DNA from: E44-bin32 sp041573795
GTDB lineage: Bacteria; Chloroflexota; Anaerolineae; Anaerolineales; E44-bin32
DNA: 21,507 nucleotides
Assembly: GCA_041573795.1 (NCBI GenBank)
Contig: JBFFQB010000056.1
Span: 1-21,507 of the forward strand
Reading direction: 5' to 3'
The notes beneath the pieces were generated by a model. It worked only from the letters and a program-made list of their open reading frames with translations. It made no database searches and had not been told where the DNA came from. Below, piece by piece: positions 13,482-21,441 of the stretch. A program made the position numbers and the translations under genes. The stretch's first letter is position 1. Every line of letters begins with the position of its first letter.

Positions 13482-14347
13482 ACTTTTTTCCCTAACTGGA
13501 TGGATAGGTAGCGGTCAAGCCCGGCGAGATCCTGGATCAGGGTTACACCTGCTCTTGGAAAAATTTCGCTTGCGAATGCAGCGACATCCGTGCCATGCGA
13601 TTCGTCAATTTCAAGCAACGCCGCTCCACCTTCGGCCAGCCTATCCGTCAACTGATAGATAAATGATTTGATCAAATCCAATCCTTGCGCACCCCCATCC
13701 AATGCTAACATTGGTTCATAGGCTGCTACCGACAACTTCTTGAGGCGTCCCGACGGGATGTAAGGCAGATTCGCAAGCACCAACATAACACGTGCTTTCA
13801 CGCTTCCAAGCAAATCACTCTGAAGCCAATCAATTTGCTCGGCTACACTATACAGAGCAGCATTTTCTTTCGCAAGGATCAACGCTTCCCTGGATCGATC
13901 TGTCGCCAGCAGACGCAAACCAGGCCGCTCAGCGGCTAACGTGATTGCAATGCAGCCTGACCCCGTCCCTACATCCACAGCCATACCAGAATGGGTCTGG
14001 CGATCGAGAATATCTTGCGCAAGTTCGATCAAACGCTCCGTCTCCGGGCGTGGGATTAAAACATCGGGCGTTACCTTAAATTTACGGCCATAGAACTCCC
14101 AATACCCCAGCACATAGGGCAAGGGTTCTCCAGCACATATATTATTTAGCGATTCAATGAATTGTTCCTGGAGCTCTCCTGGCAAGAAGTGCGCTGGGTG
14201 AGCCAGAATCCATGCTTTCGATTGATGCATGATAGAGGCAAGCAGAACCTGAACATCAGATGAAGGGGAATCTGAGAATGGCCTGAGAAGATCACGGCCA
14301 AATTTCAAGGCAGCTCGGATCGTACCGACGTCTGACACATCAATCAC
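13478..14347 (-). CDS. prmC: Peptide chain release factor N5-glutamine methyltransferase PrmC
   Basis: SAM-dependent methylase that modifies the glutamine of the GGQ motif in release factors. An N-terminal helical domain (ASIMHQSKAWILAHP, GEPLPYVLGYWEFYGRKFKVTPDVLIPRPETERLIE) precedes the Rossmann domain with AVDVGTGSGCIAITLAAE and LLATDRSREAL. The catalytic NPPY motif reads N-L-P-Y here (LANLPYIPSG), an unusual replacement. I chose the GTG at 14347 (289 residues), which overlaps the prfA stop by eight bases; GTG at 14338 is possible, and the open frame to an ATG at 14416 lies inside prfA and has no family resemblance. It sits between prfA, its substrate gene, and tsaC, a common arrangement. 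Confidence 0.92.
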   Translation of the reverse strand: MIDVSDVGTIRAALKFGRDLLRPFSDSPSSDVQVLLASIMHQSKAWILAHPAHFLPGELQEQFIESLNNICAGEPLPYVLGYWEFYGRKFKVTPDVLIPRPETERLIELAQDILDRQTHSGMAVDVGTGSGCIAITLAAERPGLRLLATDRSREALILAKENAALYSVAEQIDWLQSDLLGSVKARVMLVLANLPYIPSGRLKKLSVAAYEPMLALDGGAQGLDLIKSFIYQLTDRLAEGGAALLEIDESHGTDVAAFASEIFPRAGVTLIQDLAGLDRYLSIQLGKKV

Positions 14348-15401
14348 CGATGGCTTGCAGTCTTTCCGCTTCCTCCTGCGTGGCCAATTCGTCGATGAAT
14401 TCATCCAAGGCCCCATCGAGCACGCCGGGTAGATTATGAGAGGTCACGCCGATACGATGATCGGTAACCCGGGATTGGGGATAATTGTAGGTGCGGATTT
14501 TTTCCGAGCGCTCACCGGTGCCTACCTGTGCCCGTCGGCTAGCATCTTCCTGGTCTTGCTGCTCCTGCACGGCAATGTCATATAGTCGTGCACGGAGGAT
14601 ACTCATCGCTCTCATTCGATTCTGCAGCTGGGAGCGTTCATCCTGGCATTGCACGACCATCCCCGTTGGCAGGTGCGTCAGCCTAACCGCCGTGGAGTTT
14701 TTCTGAACACTCTGCCCGCCGGCACCACCTGCACGATACACATCCATTTTGATATGTTCTTCGGGGATCTGAATTTCCACCTCATCCGCCTCGGCCAGCA
14801 CGGCGACTGTGGCAGTAGAGGTATGAATGCGACCCTGCGATTCGGTTACCGGGACACGCTGAACCCGGTGCACACCAGATTCGTATTTCAAGCGGGAATA
14901 AGCTCCCCGCCCCTTAACGAGAAACGCAACTTCTCGAAATCCTCCCACGCCTGTTTCATTCTGGGAGAGCAATTCGACCTCCCAGCGGTTGTTCTCAGCA
15001 TAGCGACTGTACATGCGGAATAAGTTAGCGGCGAAAATGGTCGCCTCATCCCCCCCGGTTCCTGCCCTGACTTCCATGATCACGTTACGGCGATCACGCG
15101 GGTCTGTTGGCAGCAACATCGTTTTTAGCTGCTGTTCAAGCTGTTCAAGTTTTTCGCTGAGATCGGCAGCCTCTTCCTGTGCCAACTGGCGCATTTCAGC
15201 GTCCTCTGCATCTACCAAGGCTTCGGCTTGAAGCAACTCATCTTGAGCAGTCTTATAGTCGCGATAGGCCTGAACAATCGGTTCAAGTTCAGCACGTTCT
15301 TTGCCTAGATCAGCCGCGCGCTGATAATCCTGCCCCACTTCGGCAAGCTCCCGATGGATCTCCTCAAAACGTTCTTCAATACCTTGTAGTTTATCTTCCA
15401 T
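14340..15401 (-). CDS. prfA: Peptide chain release factor 1
   Basis: RF1, 353 residues, recognises UAA and UAG stop codons and triggers peptide release. The codon-recognition P-x-T motif is seen as PVT in RVPVTESQGRIHTSTATVAVL, which distinguishes RF1 from RF2 (SPF). The catalytic GGQ is in YRAGGAGGQSVQKNSTAVRLTHLPTG; its glutamine is the expected PrmC target. The N-terminal coiled-coil domain and LPTDPRDRRNVIMEVRAGTGGDEA are also typical. First gene of a prfA-prmC-tsaC operon. An extended -10 promoter lies about 50 bases upstream. No Shine-Dalgarno is visible before the ATG, and the short leader contains a hairpin. Confidence 0.97.
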   Translation of the reverse strand: MEDKLQGIEERFEEIHRELAEVGQDYQRAADLGKERAELEPIVQAYRDYKTAQDELLQAEALVDAEDAEMRQLAQEEAADLSEKLEQLEQQLKTMLLPTDPRDRRNVIMEVRAGTGGDEATIFAANLFRMYSRYAENNRWEVELLSQNETGVGGFREVAFLVKGRGAYSRLKYESGVHRVQRVPVTESQGRIHTSTATVAVLAEADEVEIQIPEEHIKMDVYRAGGAGGQSVQKNSTAVRLTHLPTGMVVQCQDERSQLQNRMRAMSILRARLYDIAVQEQQDQEDASRRAQVGTGERSEKIRTYNYPQSRVTDHRIGVTSHNLPGVLDGALDEFIDELATQEEAERLQAIGD

Positions 15402-15420
15402 GTTTCACACACATAAGAAA

Positions 15421-15442
15421 CTCCCACGAAGGGCGGTGGGAG
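15421..15442 (-). promoter_or_regulatory. Hairpin in the prfA leader
   Basis: Minus-strand CTCCCAC (15442-15436), an 8-base loop and GTGGGAG (15427-15421) form a perfect 7-bp stem followed by TTTCTT. It lies between the predicted transcription start (about 15445) and the prfA ATG at 15401. It resembles a weak attenuator or a 5'-end stabilising structure. Confidence 0.45.
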
Positions 15443-15451
15443 GGTTAGCTC

Positions 15452-15460
15452 ATTATACCA
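15452..15460 (-). promoter_or_regulatory. Extended -10 promoter for prfA-prmC-tsaC
   Basis: The minus strand reads TGGTATAAT: a perfect TATAAT with the TG of an extended -10 one base before it. Such promoters need little -35 contact, and none is evident. Predicted start near 15445, giving a leader of about 44 bases. Confidence 0.6.
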
Positions 15461-15531
15461 TCAGGCTACTTCGAACCGGTGAAAAGCAAGTTCACACCCG
15501 GGGAACTTTTTTTCCTGAGAATCCGTCTTGA

Positions 15532-15558
15532 CTCATGAAACACATGATTCGTCATGAG
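15532..15558 (+). promoter_or_regulatory. Inverted repeat overlapping the ribosome binding site of the VIT/VWA gene
   Basis: CTCATGA (15532-15538) and TCATGAG (15552-15558) are perfect 7-base complements with a 13-base loop that contains another CATGA. The downstream arm overlaps the GAGG Shine-Dalgarno of the gene at 15566, so folding could limit translation. Alternatively it could be a protein-binding site. Confidence 0.4.
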
Positions 15559-15565
15559 GTGCCAG

Positions 15566-17905
15566 ATGAAGACGAAACTTCTACCCATCAGCCTGTTGGT
15601 CCTCCTTCTCGCTTTGATGCTCCCCTCCGCTGCCTTTGCGGATGGGATCATCATCCCTGATCCGCCTTTCTGCGAACCCTTCCCATGCCCGCTGCCACGT
15701 CCCATGGTGCAATTAGCGATTAAGTATCACCGTGTCGATGTGGAAATTGTGGACCAAGTCGCGGTCACGCGAGTCGATCAGGTCTTCAGGAATGACAATG
15801 ACTGGACCGTTGAAGGGACCTATGTTTTTCCCATCCCTCTTGGAGCCGCTGTCGATGCCTTTACGCTCTGGATCGATGGAGAGCCGGTCGAGGGGGAAAT
15901 GCTCACAAAAGAGCAAGCCCGGCGTACCTATGAAGAAATCGTGCGAACGATGCGGGATCCCGCATTGCTCGAGTATATCGATCGCCAAGCCGTACAAGCT
16001 TCGGTGTTCCCCATCCCGCCGGGTGGTGAACGTCGGATCCAACTTGAATACAGCCAGATCCTCACAGCTGAAGAGCACCTGGTGCACTACCGCTATCCGC
16101 TGAACACGGAAAAATTCTCGACGGTCCCGCTAGAAGAAGTCACCATCCGCGTTGAGATCGACGGGAAATTACCCATTCAGGCTGTCTATTCACCAACGCA
16201 TACTGTCGATATGAACCGGATATCGGATGAGCAGGTTGTCGTGGGTTACGAAGCCTACGATGTCAAGCCCGACCGTGATTTCGACCTGTTCTTCTCCCTT
16301 GATCAAAGTCAGATCGGCGTAAATCTTATGACGTATCGTGACCCCCAGAGCGGCGATCCGGACGGCTACTTTCTCTTAATGCTCACACCTAACATCCAGG
16401 TTCGTGAGCAAGAGGTGATCGCCAAGGATGTCATCCTGGTACTGGATAAATCGGGCAGCATGGATGGTGTCAAGTTTCGCCAGGCCCAGGAGGCTTTGAA
16501 ATTTGTGCTCGAACACCTGAACCCGGAAGATCGCTTCAATATCATCTCGTTCAGCACCGGGATCGCACAATATGCTCAACGCTTACGCCCTGCTGAAGAA
16601 GCCCGGGAGGCTGCCCGCTGGGTTGATTCGCTGGCTGCTGCAGGTTCCACGGATATCCACCGCGCCCTGCAAGAAGCGATCTTCCTGGCTGATCAAGATC
16701 GTCCGGCGATCATCATCTTCCTCACCGATGGTATTCCCACGGAAGGTGTCACTGATACTGAGGTGATCATCGAGAATATCCGCAGGTCCGCTAACAGCAA
16801 CGTCCGCCTGTTTGCATTTGGGGTTGGGTATGACGTTGACACCTACTTGCTGGACACGCTGGCTGCTGAAAACCGCGGCACGACCACCTATGTAACCCCG
16901 GAGCAAGCCATCGATGAGCGCGTATCCGGGTTTTACGCCAAGGTGAGCCTGCCTGTTCTGACCGATCTGGAGCTTGCCTTTGACGATCTGGTGGTTTTCG
17001 ACGCCTACCCGGAGCCCTTGCCTGATCTTTTTGCAGGCACGCAATTGATGCTTCTCGGACGCTATCGCGGATCTGGCGAAGTTGATTTGACCCTTGAAGG
17101 CGATATTCATAACGATCGCGTGACCTATGCCTATGACAACCTGAACTTCCGCCGGCAAGGTGGGCGGGATTTCATCCCGCGCCTATGGGCCACAAGAAAA
17201 ATCGGTGCCTTGCTCAACCAAATCCGCTTGAATGGCGCCGATGAAGAAACCGTCGACCAGATCGTTCGCCTGAGCATCCGCTACGGCATTATCACGCCCT
17301 ACACCTCCTACCTTGTCACCGAGCCATCGGCGATCGGGTTCGAAGCGCAGGATGAGATCGCCGCCGAGGCATTCCGGGACTATATGACTTCCCCGATGGC
17401 GGTAACGGGAGAGGAAGCTTTCGGGCGGGCGGCGGCCGAATCAGAGATTCGCGAGGCCGGGGTTGCCCCTCAGCTCTCCAACGATCAAGCCGAGATCGTT
17501 CAGTTCGCCGGGACGCGAACCTTCCGCTGGATTGATGGCGTCTGGGTGGATACGTCCTTCGACCCCGGAAGTATGGAAACACTTAAAGTGCCTTTCCTCT
17601 CGGAGGATTATTTTGAACTCGCCAATGCGAGTTCCGAGATCGGCAACGCCTTTGCCCTCGGAGAACAGGTGATCATCGTCGTCGATGGAAAGAGCTACCA
17701 AGTCGTCGGAGAGCACAAGCAGGGTGATGAGGTTTCCATTCCTTCGCCCTCCAATGATGATGAAGAATATGAATCCGAGCGACTTCCCTCGCTTGAAGAC
17801 ATGAAAAGCGAGGAAACCCAAAAAGGGATCAACCTACCTTGCATGGGAAGTAGCTTTCTATTACTTCTAGCCATTCTTCCTTTTACCCAAAGAAGGCATG
17901 GCTGA
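15566..17905 (+). CDS. Secreted VIT- and VWA-domain protein
   Basis: A 779-residue exported protein similar to inter-alpha-trypsin-inhibitor heavy-chain-like bacterial proteins. A signal peptide (KTKLLPISLLVLLLALMLPSAAFA) is followed by a VIT domain at about 45-170 (FRNDNDWTVEGTYVFPIPLGAAVDAF, MLTKEQARRTYEEIV, ASVFPIPPGGERRIQLEYSQ), then a von Willebrand A domain from about 285 with a complete metal-dependent adhesion site: DKSGS at 294-298, GSTDIH and LTDGIPTEG. Conserved SIRYGIITPYTSYLVTEP follows near 575. The C-terminus has an acidic spacer, LPCMGS, a hydrophobic helix and RRHG, an arrangement like a surface-sorting signal. The start at 15566 has GAGGTG five bases upstream; an ATG four codons earlier lacks this. 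Function is probably adhesion or protein-protein contact at the cell surface. It stands alone, ending in a strong terminator. Confidence 0.9.
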   Translation: MKTKLLPISLLVLLLALMLPSAAFADGIIIPDPPFCEPFPCPLPRPMVQLAIKYHRVDVEIVDQVAVTRVDQVFRNDNDWTVEGTYVFPIPLGAAVDAFTLWIDGEPVEGEMLTKEQARRTYEEIVRTMRDPALLEYIDRQAVQASVFPIPPGGERRIQLEYSQILTAEEHLVHYRYPLNTEKFSTVPLEEVTIRVEIDGKLPIQAVYSPTHTVDMNRISDEQVVVGYEAYDVKPDRDFDLFFSLDQSQIGVNLMTYRDPQSGDPDGYFLLMLTPNIQVREQEVIAKDVILVLDKSGSMDGVKFRQAQEALKFVLEHLNPEDRFNIISFSTGIAQYAQRLRPAEEAREAARWVDSLAAAGSTDIHRALQEAIFLADQDRPAIIIFLTDGIPTEGVTDTEVIIENIRRSANSNVRLFAFGVGYDVDTYLLDTLAAENRGTTTYVTPEQAIDERVSGFYAKVSLPVLTDLELAFDDLVVFDAYPEPLPDLFAGTQLMLLGRYRGSGEVDLTLEGDIHNDRVTYAYDNLNFRRQGGRDFIPRLWATRKIGALLNQIRLNGADEETVDQIVRLSIRYGIITPYTSYLVTEPSAIGFEAQDEIAAEAFRDYMTSPMAVTGEEAFGRAAAESEIREAGVAPQLSNDQAEIVQFAGTRTFRWIDGVWVDTSFDPGSMETLKVPFLSEDYFELANASSEIGNAFALGEQVIIVVDGKSYQVVGEHKQGDEVSIPSPSNDDEEYESERLPSLEDMKSEETQKGINLPCMGSSFLLLLAILPFTQRRHG

Positions 17906-17924
17906 GCATAGTAACTCCAGTATT

Positions 17925-17952
17925 AAAAAAAGCACCCTACTCGGGTGCTTTT
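17925..17952. terminator. Bidirectional Rho-independent terminator
   Basis: GCACCC (17932-17937), loop TACTC, GGGTGC (17943-17948), flanked by seven A residues on the left and TTTT (then CTCTTT) on the right. It therefore ends transcription of the VIT/VWA gene on the plus strand and of the gene at 17979-19328 on the minus strand. Confidence 0.93.
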
Positions 17953-17978
17953 CTCTTTATACGTATGTCTGAGTTAAC

Positions 17979-19328
17979 TTAGCAACCTGATCCCGTGTAT
18001 TTGAAGTAAAAGGTATTGGTATACTGCCAACCACCAGCTTTTGCATCATCCTCCACGCGACCCTCAACTTGAATCACTTCATTAGTCTTCACACCTGAGA
18101 ATGTCACGAAATCCCCGTAATGTGCATCCCAGTCTAATCCTGTCGTCCATCCACCTGATTTCAAGGTCAGGGATATGGGAGTCCACGACACGGTGGGGGA
18201 ACTGTATTTCAACTGCACATTCGAGGCGCTCACACCGGATGAAAAGGCTGGGTCAAATACATGTAGATCGGAAACTTCAATTGTACAGCTGGTTATCGTC
18301 GTCCCAGGCGCAGACGCTCCAGGAGCAGGGATGAGGGTGAAGGACAATATACTGGGTGGCGTCGTATCCGTCGGAAGAGGCGTATTCGTTGGCGTAGGCG
18401 TATTGGTCGGTGGCGGGGGATCATCACACATCATCGGCATCGTGTAGGCGCCATAGAAGTGCGATGCTTGCTTGCCCGCGTTATCCTCTGCAAGCAAATA
18501 TAGCTTTACTTTAAAGGGCCCAGGGCCGTTGTAATCTCCGAGTGAAGAGAACCCCGGATAAATCGAAATAGTGAACCCGCCCGGAGGACCGCTGTAACAA
18601 GCATCCCAGCCACCGCCGGCTGTAGGGCCACCTGAGCACAAGCTCAAGGGTGGTGAGAAGATGTAGCCTGCATATACCTGCTTTTCAGCGTTGTCATATA
18701 CCTTGTACTTCAGCTTCACCGACTTGATCCCACTTGACGGCGCCGCATCGGTAATCGTTGCGTTCGAGACGGATACCGTCATGTTGCAGGACGATGACGG
18801 TCCTGGGGCAGGCGAGATTGTCCCTGGAGCAGCCACGACCGGGCTACTACTGTCGGCTGGAGCGCTTGTAGCCGCTGGCTTGGGTGTTTTCGTCTTTGTC
18901 GGTACCTTTGTGTTTGTCGGCCTGGGGGTATTCGTTGGTGTTGCTGACGGAATGGGTGTCCCGGTTGGAACAGGCGTGGTCGTCGCTGTTGCCGTTAGCG
19001 GAGCACTACCCTCAAAATCCAGCGCGGTTGCCGTGGGCACTGGATCATCCAGGGAGGCCTCCAGTGCCAGCCGCTGCTTTTCAGCTTCTTCCTCCGATAA
19101 GCCCTGATCACGCAAGCTATCGCCCAGAATCGATAACCGCAGCGCCGTAAACAGGCTTTTTCCGCTATCGGGGTTATAGTCCGCCATCAGCCCTGAGCGA
19201 ATCTCCATGCTGAAGGGCAAGGCACCCGCGTAAGCAGGCGAGAGAAAGATCGTGGCTGCGATCCAGAGGGCAAGGACCGCTGCCAGGACCCCGAACACCC
19301 CTAAGATCCTTCGTCTCTTACTCATCAT
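17979..19328 (-). CDS. Exported Thr/Pro-linker protein with two related C-terminal domains, function unknown
   Basis: I recognise no named family. The 449-residue product has an N-terminal hydrophobic segment (about residues 8-35, ending AYAGA, signal peptide or anchor), a small domain to about residue 97 with a charged helix (SEEEAEKQRLALEASLDD), a Thr/Pro-rich linker (about 98-180, repeats of the PTNTP type), one domain at 181-300, a second short PTPTNTP linker (305-322), and another domain at 348-449. The two domains share a pattern: an initial Cys, S-S-G, L-K-Y, W-D-A and E-D-N/D-A, suggesting internal duplication of an Ig-like beta fold. Six cysteines could form disulfides outside the cell. 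AAGGTG lies five bases before the ATG at 19328. The start overlaps the stop of the cyclase-like sensor by 11 bases, so the two are co-translated. Confidence 0.8.
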   Translation of the reverse strand: MMSKRRRILGVFGVLAAVLALWIAATIFLSPAYAGALPFSMEIRSGLMADYNPDSGKSLFTALRLSILGDSLRDQGLSEEEAEKQRLALEASLDDPVPTATALDFEGSAPLTATATTTPVPTGTPIPSATPTNTPRPTNTKVPTKTKTPKPAATSAPADSSSPVVAAPGTISPAPGPSSSCNMTVSVSNATITDAAPSSGIKSVKLKYKVYDNAEKQVYAGYIFSPPLSLCSGGPTAGGGWDACYSGPPGGFTISIYPGFSSLGDYNGPGPFKVKLYLLAEDNAGKQASHFYGAYTMPMMCDDPPPPTNTPTPTNTPLPTDTTPPSILSFTLIPAPGASAPGTTITSCTIEVSDLHVFDPAFSSGVSASNVQLKYSSPTVSWTPISLTLKSGGWTTGLDWDAHYGDFVTFSGVKTNEVIQVEGRVEDDAKAGGWQYTNTFYFKYTGSGC

Positions 19329-21231
19329 CCAACACCTTTGTGTCGCCGGGTCTAGGATCGATCAGCCGCTGTCGACGTCTCTGCACCTCATACACGCCGA
19401 TATCCCCTAATTCTTGATCCATTGATAACGTACCCGTGCGACCGAAAGTAAAATGGTCGCGTGCATTGCCCAAATAATGATGCGTCTCCGAACTGATGAT
19501 CAGAATCCCCCCACGCTGCGCACGGGTGGCTTCTAGGATACGTTGGGCAATATTCACAGTATCGCCTAGTACGGTGTATTGCAAGCGGTCCAAAGCTCCT
19601 AGTCCCCCTGCAATTACCCATCCTGCTGCCACACCGATGCCCATATCTAAAGGAGCCAAACCCTGTGCAGCACGTTCTTCATTCACTTCATATAAGTAAT
19701 CCAGGAGTTCCATACCAGCATGTGTAGCCTGTAGAGAGCTCACGGGGAGTGGGGCTTGACGAGGGAATACACCAAAATAGGCCTTCAATTGCTGACCGCT
19801 CAGTTCTTCAACAACCCCTCCATGGGCATTGATAATATCGACAACCGAAGCAAGGAAAGCGTTCACCTGATCTAGAACAATCGTCGGTTGATCATGAAAA
19901 CCATTTGACGTGAGCCCCCTCACTTCAAGATGCAGCACTGTAGCTTTGACAGTCTGGCCTTTAACCAGATCTTCACCAGCGGCCAATGTTTTGCGTAATT
20001 CCGATTCAACAACCAACGAAGGCGCTTGTTTCAGCAAGTTGTGATAGCGTGTTTCTTGCCGGACGCCATCCAGCATGCGGTTAAAGGTCTGGGCTAAGAC
20101 ACCGAACTCATCCCGGCCTCGTTCAGGTACGATCGTTTCGTAGTTACCCGCGACAACTTGGCTCGTGGCATGCGCAATCTCATCCAATGGTCGCGTAACC
20201 CAGAAGGAAACCACCATTCCCGTTCCGACGACAAGGACCAATGCCAGGGCTCCGAAAAGGATCAGCGTCTGTGCTTGCTCCTGATAGCGTTGGTAGATCT
20301 CCTCGGCGCCGGCTCCACCTAGCAGTGAAATGCCGAGAATGCCCAGTTCGAGCTCACCATTGCGCACAGTAAATGGTGTAAGCACTTCGCCGTAGCCGCT
20401 ACCTGCAATTTGGACTGTTCTAAAGGGAGGTAGCTCGCCTTCAGGATCTCTTGCCGCGTCTACCAAGCTAGGAACCAGGAACAACCCGGAAGGACCCAGC
20501 AAATCGCTTTCATTAAAATCGGTGGCAATAAGCTCACCGCTGATGCTGGCGTAGATACTCATGTGAGCGCCGGCGGCCTCCGCCATGTCGGTGATGATGT
20601 TTTCAAGATAGCTTCCGACAAGTACGGCTCCGAAGACTGTGCCCTGCTCATCAACCATCGGGCCACCGACGAAGAAGACGGGATACTCCTCCTCAGCAAT
20701 GAAAATACTCTGCAACCCAGCCTGCTTTTCAGGAAACTGGCTGCTATCGGCACTAGAGGGGGAGAGGATTTCATTTACAAAAGGCCATTCCTTGTAATAT
20801 GCCTCGCCACGTAAGGTCGTGTAATCTCCCACGGGAGCATCTGGGCGCCGTTTACGAATTGCAAGGAGAGATGTGCCCTCCCGATCCAGCACAACGGCTA
20901 CATCGGTATCGGTGTTGACGACAGTCTGAAGGATGATATTGCGTAAACGCTCTGATTGGAGCAGCGCCAATGCTTCAGGCACGCCTTGCGTGTTCGAGAT
21001 CGTTCTCTGCACTTCGAGCAGCCGCTCCTCTATTCGCACAACTTCATCTGTAGCTTGTTGCCCACTGTCCCGAAGCTGTCGGAGGAACCGTACTTCATCT
21101 GCCTGTCCTAGTTGACGATTAACCAGATATACAACCCCTAAACCTAATACAAGTGCTAGAAGGATGAAGGGCAAGATAATCTTCCAGCGAATGCTGAAAC
21201 GAACACGAGGCGGATTTATCTGCTGCTCCAT
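19318..21231 (-). CDS. Membrane sensor with HAMP and degenerate class III adenylate/guanylate cyclase domain
   Basis: A 637-residue receptor. Membrane helix at about 15-37, extracytoplasmic Cache-like sensor region at about 40-320 (VAVVLDREGTSLLAIRKR, PVFFVGGPMVDEQGTVFGAVLVGSYL), second helix at about 321-345 (TLILFGALALVLVVGTGMVVSFWV), HAMP domain (TRPLDEIAHATSQVVAGNYE to FGVLAQTFNRMLDGVR), then a class III cyclase fold at about 428-605. The fold is clear from TVLHLEVRGLTSN, GGVVEELSGQQLKAYFG and LQYTVLGDTVNIAQRILEATR, but both metal-binding aspartates are replaced (Glu436 and Gln480) and the usual D-K before the second is E-E; the transition-state Asn and Arg remain. It is therefore probably catalytically weak or inactive. 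The ATG at 21231 is preferred to the TTG at 21237. No strong ribosome binding site. Confidence 0.87.
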   Translation of the reverse strand: MEQQINPPRVRFSIRWKIILPFILLALVLGLGVVYLVNRQLGQADEVRFLRQLRDSGQQATDEVVRIEERLLEVQRTISNTQGVPEALALLQSERLRNIILQTVVNTDTDVAVVLDREGTSLLAIRKRRPDAPVGDYTTLRGEAYYKEWPFVNEILSPSSADSSQFPEKQAGLQSIFIAEEEYPVFFVGGPMVDEQGTVFGAVLVGSYLENIITDMAEAAGAHMSIYASISGELIATDFNESDLLGPSGLFLVPSLVDAARDPEGELPPFRTVQIAGSGYGEVLTPFTVRNGELELGILGISLLGGAGAEEIYQRYQEQAQTLILFGALALVLVVGTGMVVSFWVTRPLDEIAHATSQVVAGNYETIVPERGRDEFGVLAQTFNRMLDGVRQETRYHNLLKQAPSLVVESELRKTLAAGEDLVKGQTVKATVLHLEVRGLTSNGFHDQPTIVLDQVNAFLASVVDIINAHGGVVEELSGQQLKAYFGVFPRQAPLPVSSLQATHAGMELLDYLYEVNEERAAQGLAPLDMGIGVAAGWVIAGGLGALDRLQYTVLGDTVNIAQRILEATRAQRGGILIISSETHHYLGNARDHFTFGRTGTLSMDQELGDIGVYEVQRRRQRLIDPRPGDTKVLDDE

Positions 21232-21335
21232 GGTCAACTCGAATGCTTTCTATAGGCGAACCGGTTCTAAAAGCTTAAACGACATATCGGATAGAAGTAG
21301 CCCATACCCCTCTCCCACCAATTATGTCAAGTAAT

Positions 21336-21359
21336 ATAGCGAAGATCCCTCCTCGCTAT
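21336..21359. repeat. Inverted repeat upstream of the cyclase-like sensor gene
   Basis: ATAGCGA (21336-21342) and TCGCTAT (21353-21359) are perfect 7-base complements around a 10-base loop. The intergenic region 21232-21441 also holds a minus-strand TTGACA at 21330-21325 that could be a -35 element for the sensor gene, although no good -10 box follows at 16-18 bp. Confidence 0.5.
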
Positions 21360-21371
21360 TAATGCTAAGGC

Positions 21372-21394
21372 ATCGATCTTAATCTGAAGATCGA
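21372..21394. repeat. Inverted repeat, possible terminator of an upstream minus-strand gene
   Basis: ATCGATCTT (21372-21380), loop AATCTG, AAGATCGAT (21387-21394, with the A at 21386/21387 boundary completing the arm) form a near-perfect 8-9-bp stem. It lies about 50 bases beyond the putative stop codon of the fragment at 21442-21507. No T-run follows, so a terminator role is uncertain. Confidence 0.45.
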
Positions 21395-21441
21395 TAAGAC
21401 CATCATAGCGTAAATGCTTTGAGAATGGACTTTACAATTGC

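Noticed and set aside
16583..17158. 191-codon minus-strand open frame opposite the VIT/VWA gene
   Set aside because: The VWA domain on the plus strand is unambiguous; the antisense frame has no recognisable domain.
18360..19010. Repetitive DNA suggestive of a tandem repeat array
   Set aside because: It is the coding of Thr/Pro-rich linkers (PTNTP-type) with irregular spacing, not a CRISPR or satellite array.
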